Part shown: piece by piece, positions 19,884 to 21,020 of the stretch
How the letters are laid out: each line of letters begins with the position of its first letter
How positions within the stretch are numbered: position 1 is the stretch's first letter
DNA from: Ophiothrix spiculata
Taxonomy: Eukaryota; Echinodermata; Ophiuroidea; Amphilepidida; Ophiotrichidae
Direction: 5' to 3' (one strand)
DNA: 21,020 nucleotides
NCBI GenBank assembly: GCA_000969725.1
Contig: JXSR01S033291.1
Position numbers and translations under genes: made by a program
Notes under the pieces: generated by a model
What the model saw: only the letters and a program-made list of their open reading frames with translations
Database searches by the model: none
What the model was told of the DNA's origin: nothing

Positions 19884-21020
19884 AAATGTGGATGCATGTG
19901 CTTATTGGGTGCCTAGATAGATAGATTGACATATGTAATCGAAGTGTAGGTCTAGAAATCTTTAATTTATTGTGATTTGAAGATGAATGGCTACCGGTTC
20001 ACAAAATTGTACAATTTGTATGGTTTGGCTGTGTGATTTATATGAAGCCAAAACTAGCATCATGATTTTTCTATCTTGCACATAATCCAAAATTTCTCCA
20101 ACAAAGTATTTTTTTTTTCTCTTTTATGGATTTGTGCATACTGCATACAACAGGGTGTTTTTAGAAAATGAAAAAAGATTTTTTTAAGATGTTATATATG
20201 TATCTTTATCTATTGTTTGTCCTAATATAGAATGAAAGAAAAGTAAGTGTAGATTATTGACCACCTCTGATGATTGTAAGAATGGCACTATAAAAATCCT
20301 GTAAACATGTTGAGTTATATAATCAGTAGAGAAAGTGTCATCCTTTCATTTTATTTCTATTGTTATAAGTATTTGTATATGGCTTTAGAAGTTTTATTTG
20401 TTATTTAATTTGTTTTTTCCCCTTTGATGTAATAGATTACTGATTATTTGAGAACATGATTTATATTTTGTCAAAATTGATTATGAAATATTGGCAATTT
20501 TTGCACGACATGCCAGTGTATGCATGAGATGCGCTATTCCAAACAAGCCCACATGTACCAAGTTGCCTATAAACACCTGTGTGACAGTATCAACAGTGGG
20601 TCATTCCATTTGTTCCACATTTCAATAACCCAAGCTCATGATCCGTAGCTATTTGCTTAGTGGGCATTTTAAAATAGAACATATGTGACCCGTCATATCG
20701 AAAGTTACCTTGCGGGTCTCAAAATGGACATTGATTTTTTTTTTTGGTCTCAGCTGAAAGATTGAAGCTTTAAAATGACACCTTGCTATTGGTTATTGGA
20801 TGTTCGATTGCAAAATTACATCCAAATTGGTAAAAGGCAACGGGCTGATTCAGGAAGCTCTAGTTCTGAGAAAATTGAGTTTGAAGTTTCTGTACTGATA
20901 AAATTTGAATGTAGAAAGGATTTTTATCTCGGTTTTTAAAACATTTGTCTTATGTTTTGGATGTTGGAACCTGATTGATATGATAAAAACATTACTTTTG
21001 AAGTGTATTCTAATGAAATT
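19884..21020. other. Downstream flank without a recognised gene
   Basis: AT-rich sequence with no convincing exon. From about 20685 the text (GTGACCCGTCATATCG, then GCGGGTCTCAAAATGGAC) has the feel of a dispersed repeat whose other end would lie beyond the window. I cannot name it. Confidence 0.4.

Overview
The window is nuclear DNA of an animal. It has GT-AG introns several kb long, AT-rich non-coding sequence full of short inverted-repeat elements, and the decayed 3' tail of a LINE. It carries the 3' end of one plus-strand gene that I recognise as the orthologue of the MYST histone acetyltransferases KAT6A/KAT6B (MOZ/MORF). The recognition rests on remembered vertebrate protein features, not on an alignment. 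An invertebrate, perhaps a marine deuterostome, is my best guess for the host, but this is weakly supported.

Layout: 1-2446 is the end of an intron with at least four inverted-repeat elements and a LINE tail. 2447-2671 is a 75-codon exon. 2672-9918 is a 7.2-kb intron. It contains a ~929-bp palindromic fold-back element beside two inverted copies of a ~372-bp TA-flanked MITE, a 102-bp tandem duplication and several more inverted-repeat elements. 9919-10435 is a basic, Ser/Lys-rich exon. 10436-12819 is a 2.4-kb intron with a third, truncated copy of the same MITE. 12820-18858 is a giant terminal coding exon, followed by the 3' UTR and flank to the window end. Splice phases agree at both junctions (0/0, then 1/1). 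The three exons give 2,254 residues plus stop once a 16-bp out-of-frame duplication is discounted.

The PHD fingers and MYST catalytic domain expected of KAT6 must lie upstream of the window. What is here is the post-catalytic tail. It runs from a basic RKRGRKRRR segment through a Lys/Ser region with a WPRGVKKG motif, an acidic block, Ser-Pro-rich tandem repeats and a very long Met/Ser/Pro/Gln/His-rich region. It ends in a conserved C-terminus finishing in MRR.

The points most worth a second look are: the 16-bp duplication at 17221-17236, which breaks an otherwise conserved reading frame inside a 60-bp tandem repeat; the in-frame 21-bp and 45-bp coding repeats; the ~2-kb intronic fold-back structure; and two strong hairpins after the stop codon, one of which has the only canonical poly(A) signal in its loop. 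I saw no bacterial-type features, no tRNA or rRNA, and no second convincing gene.
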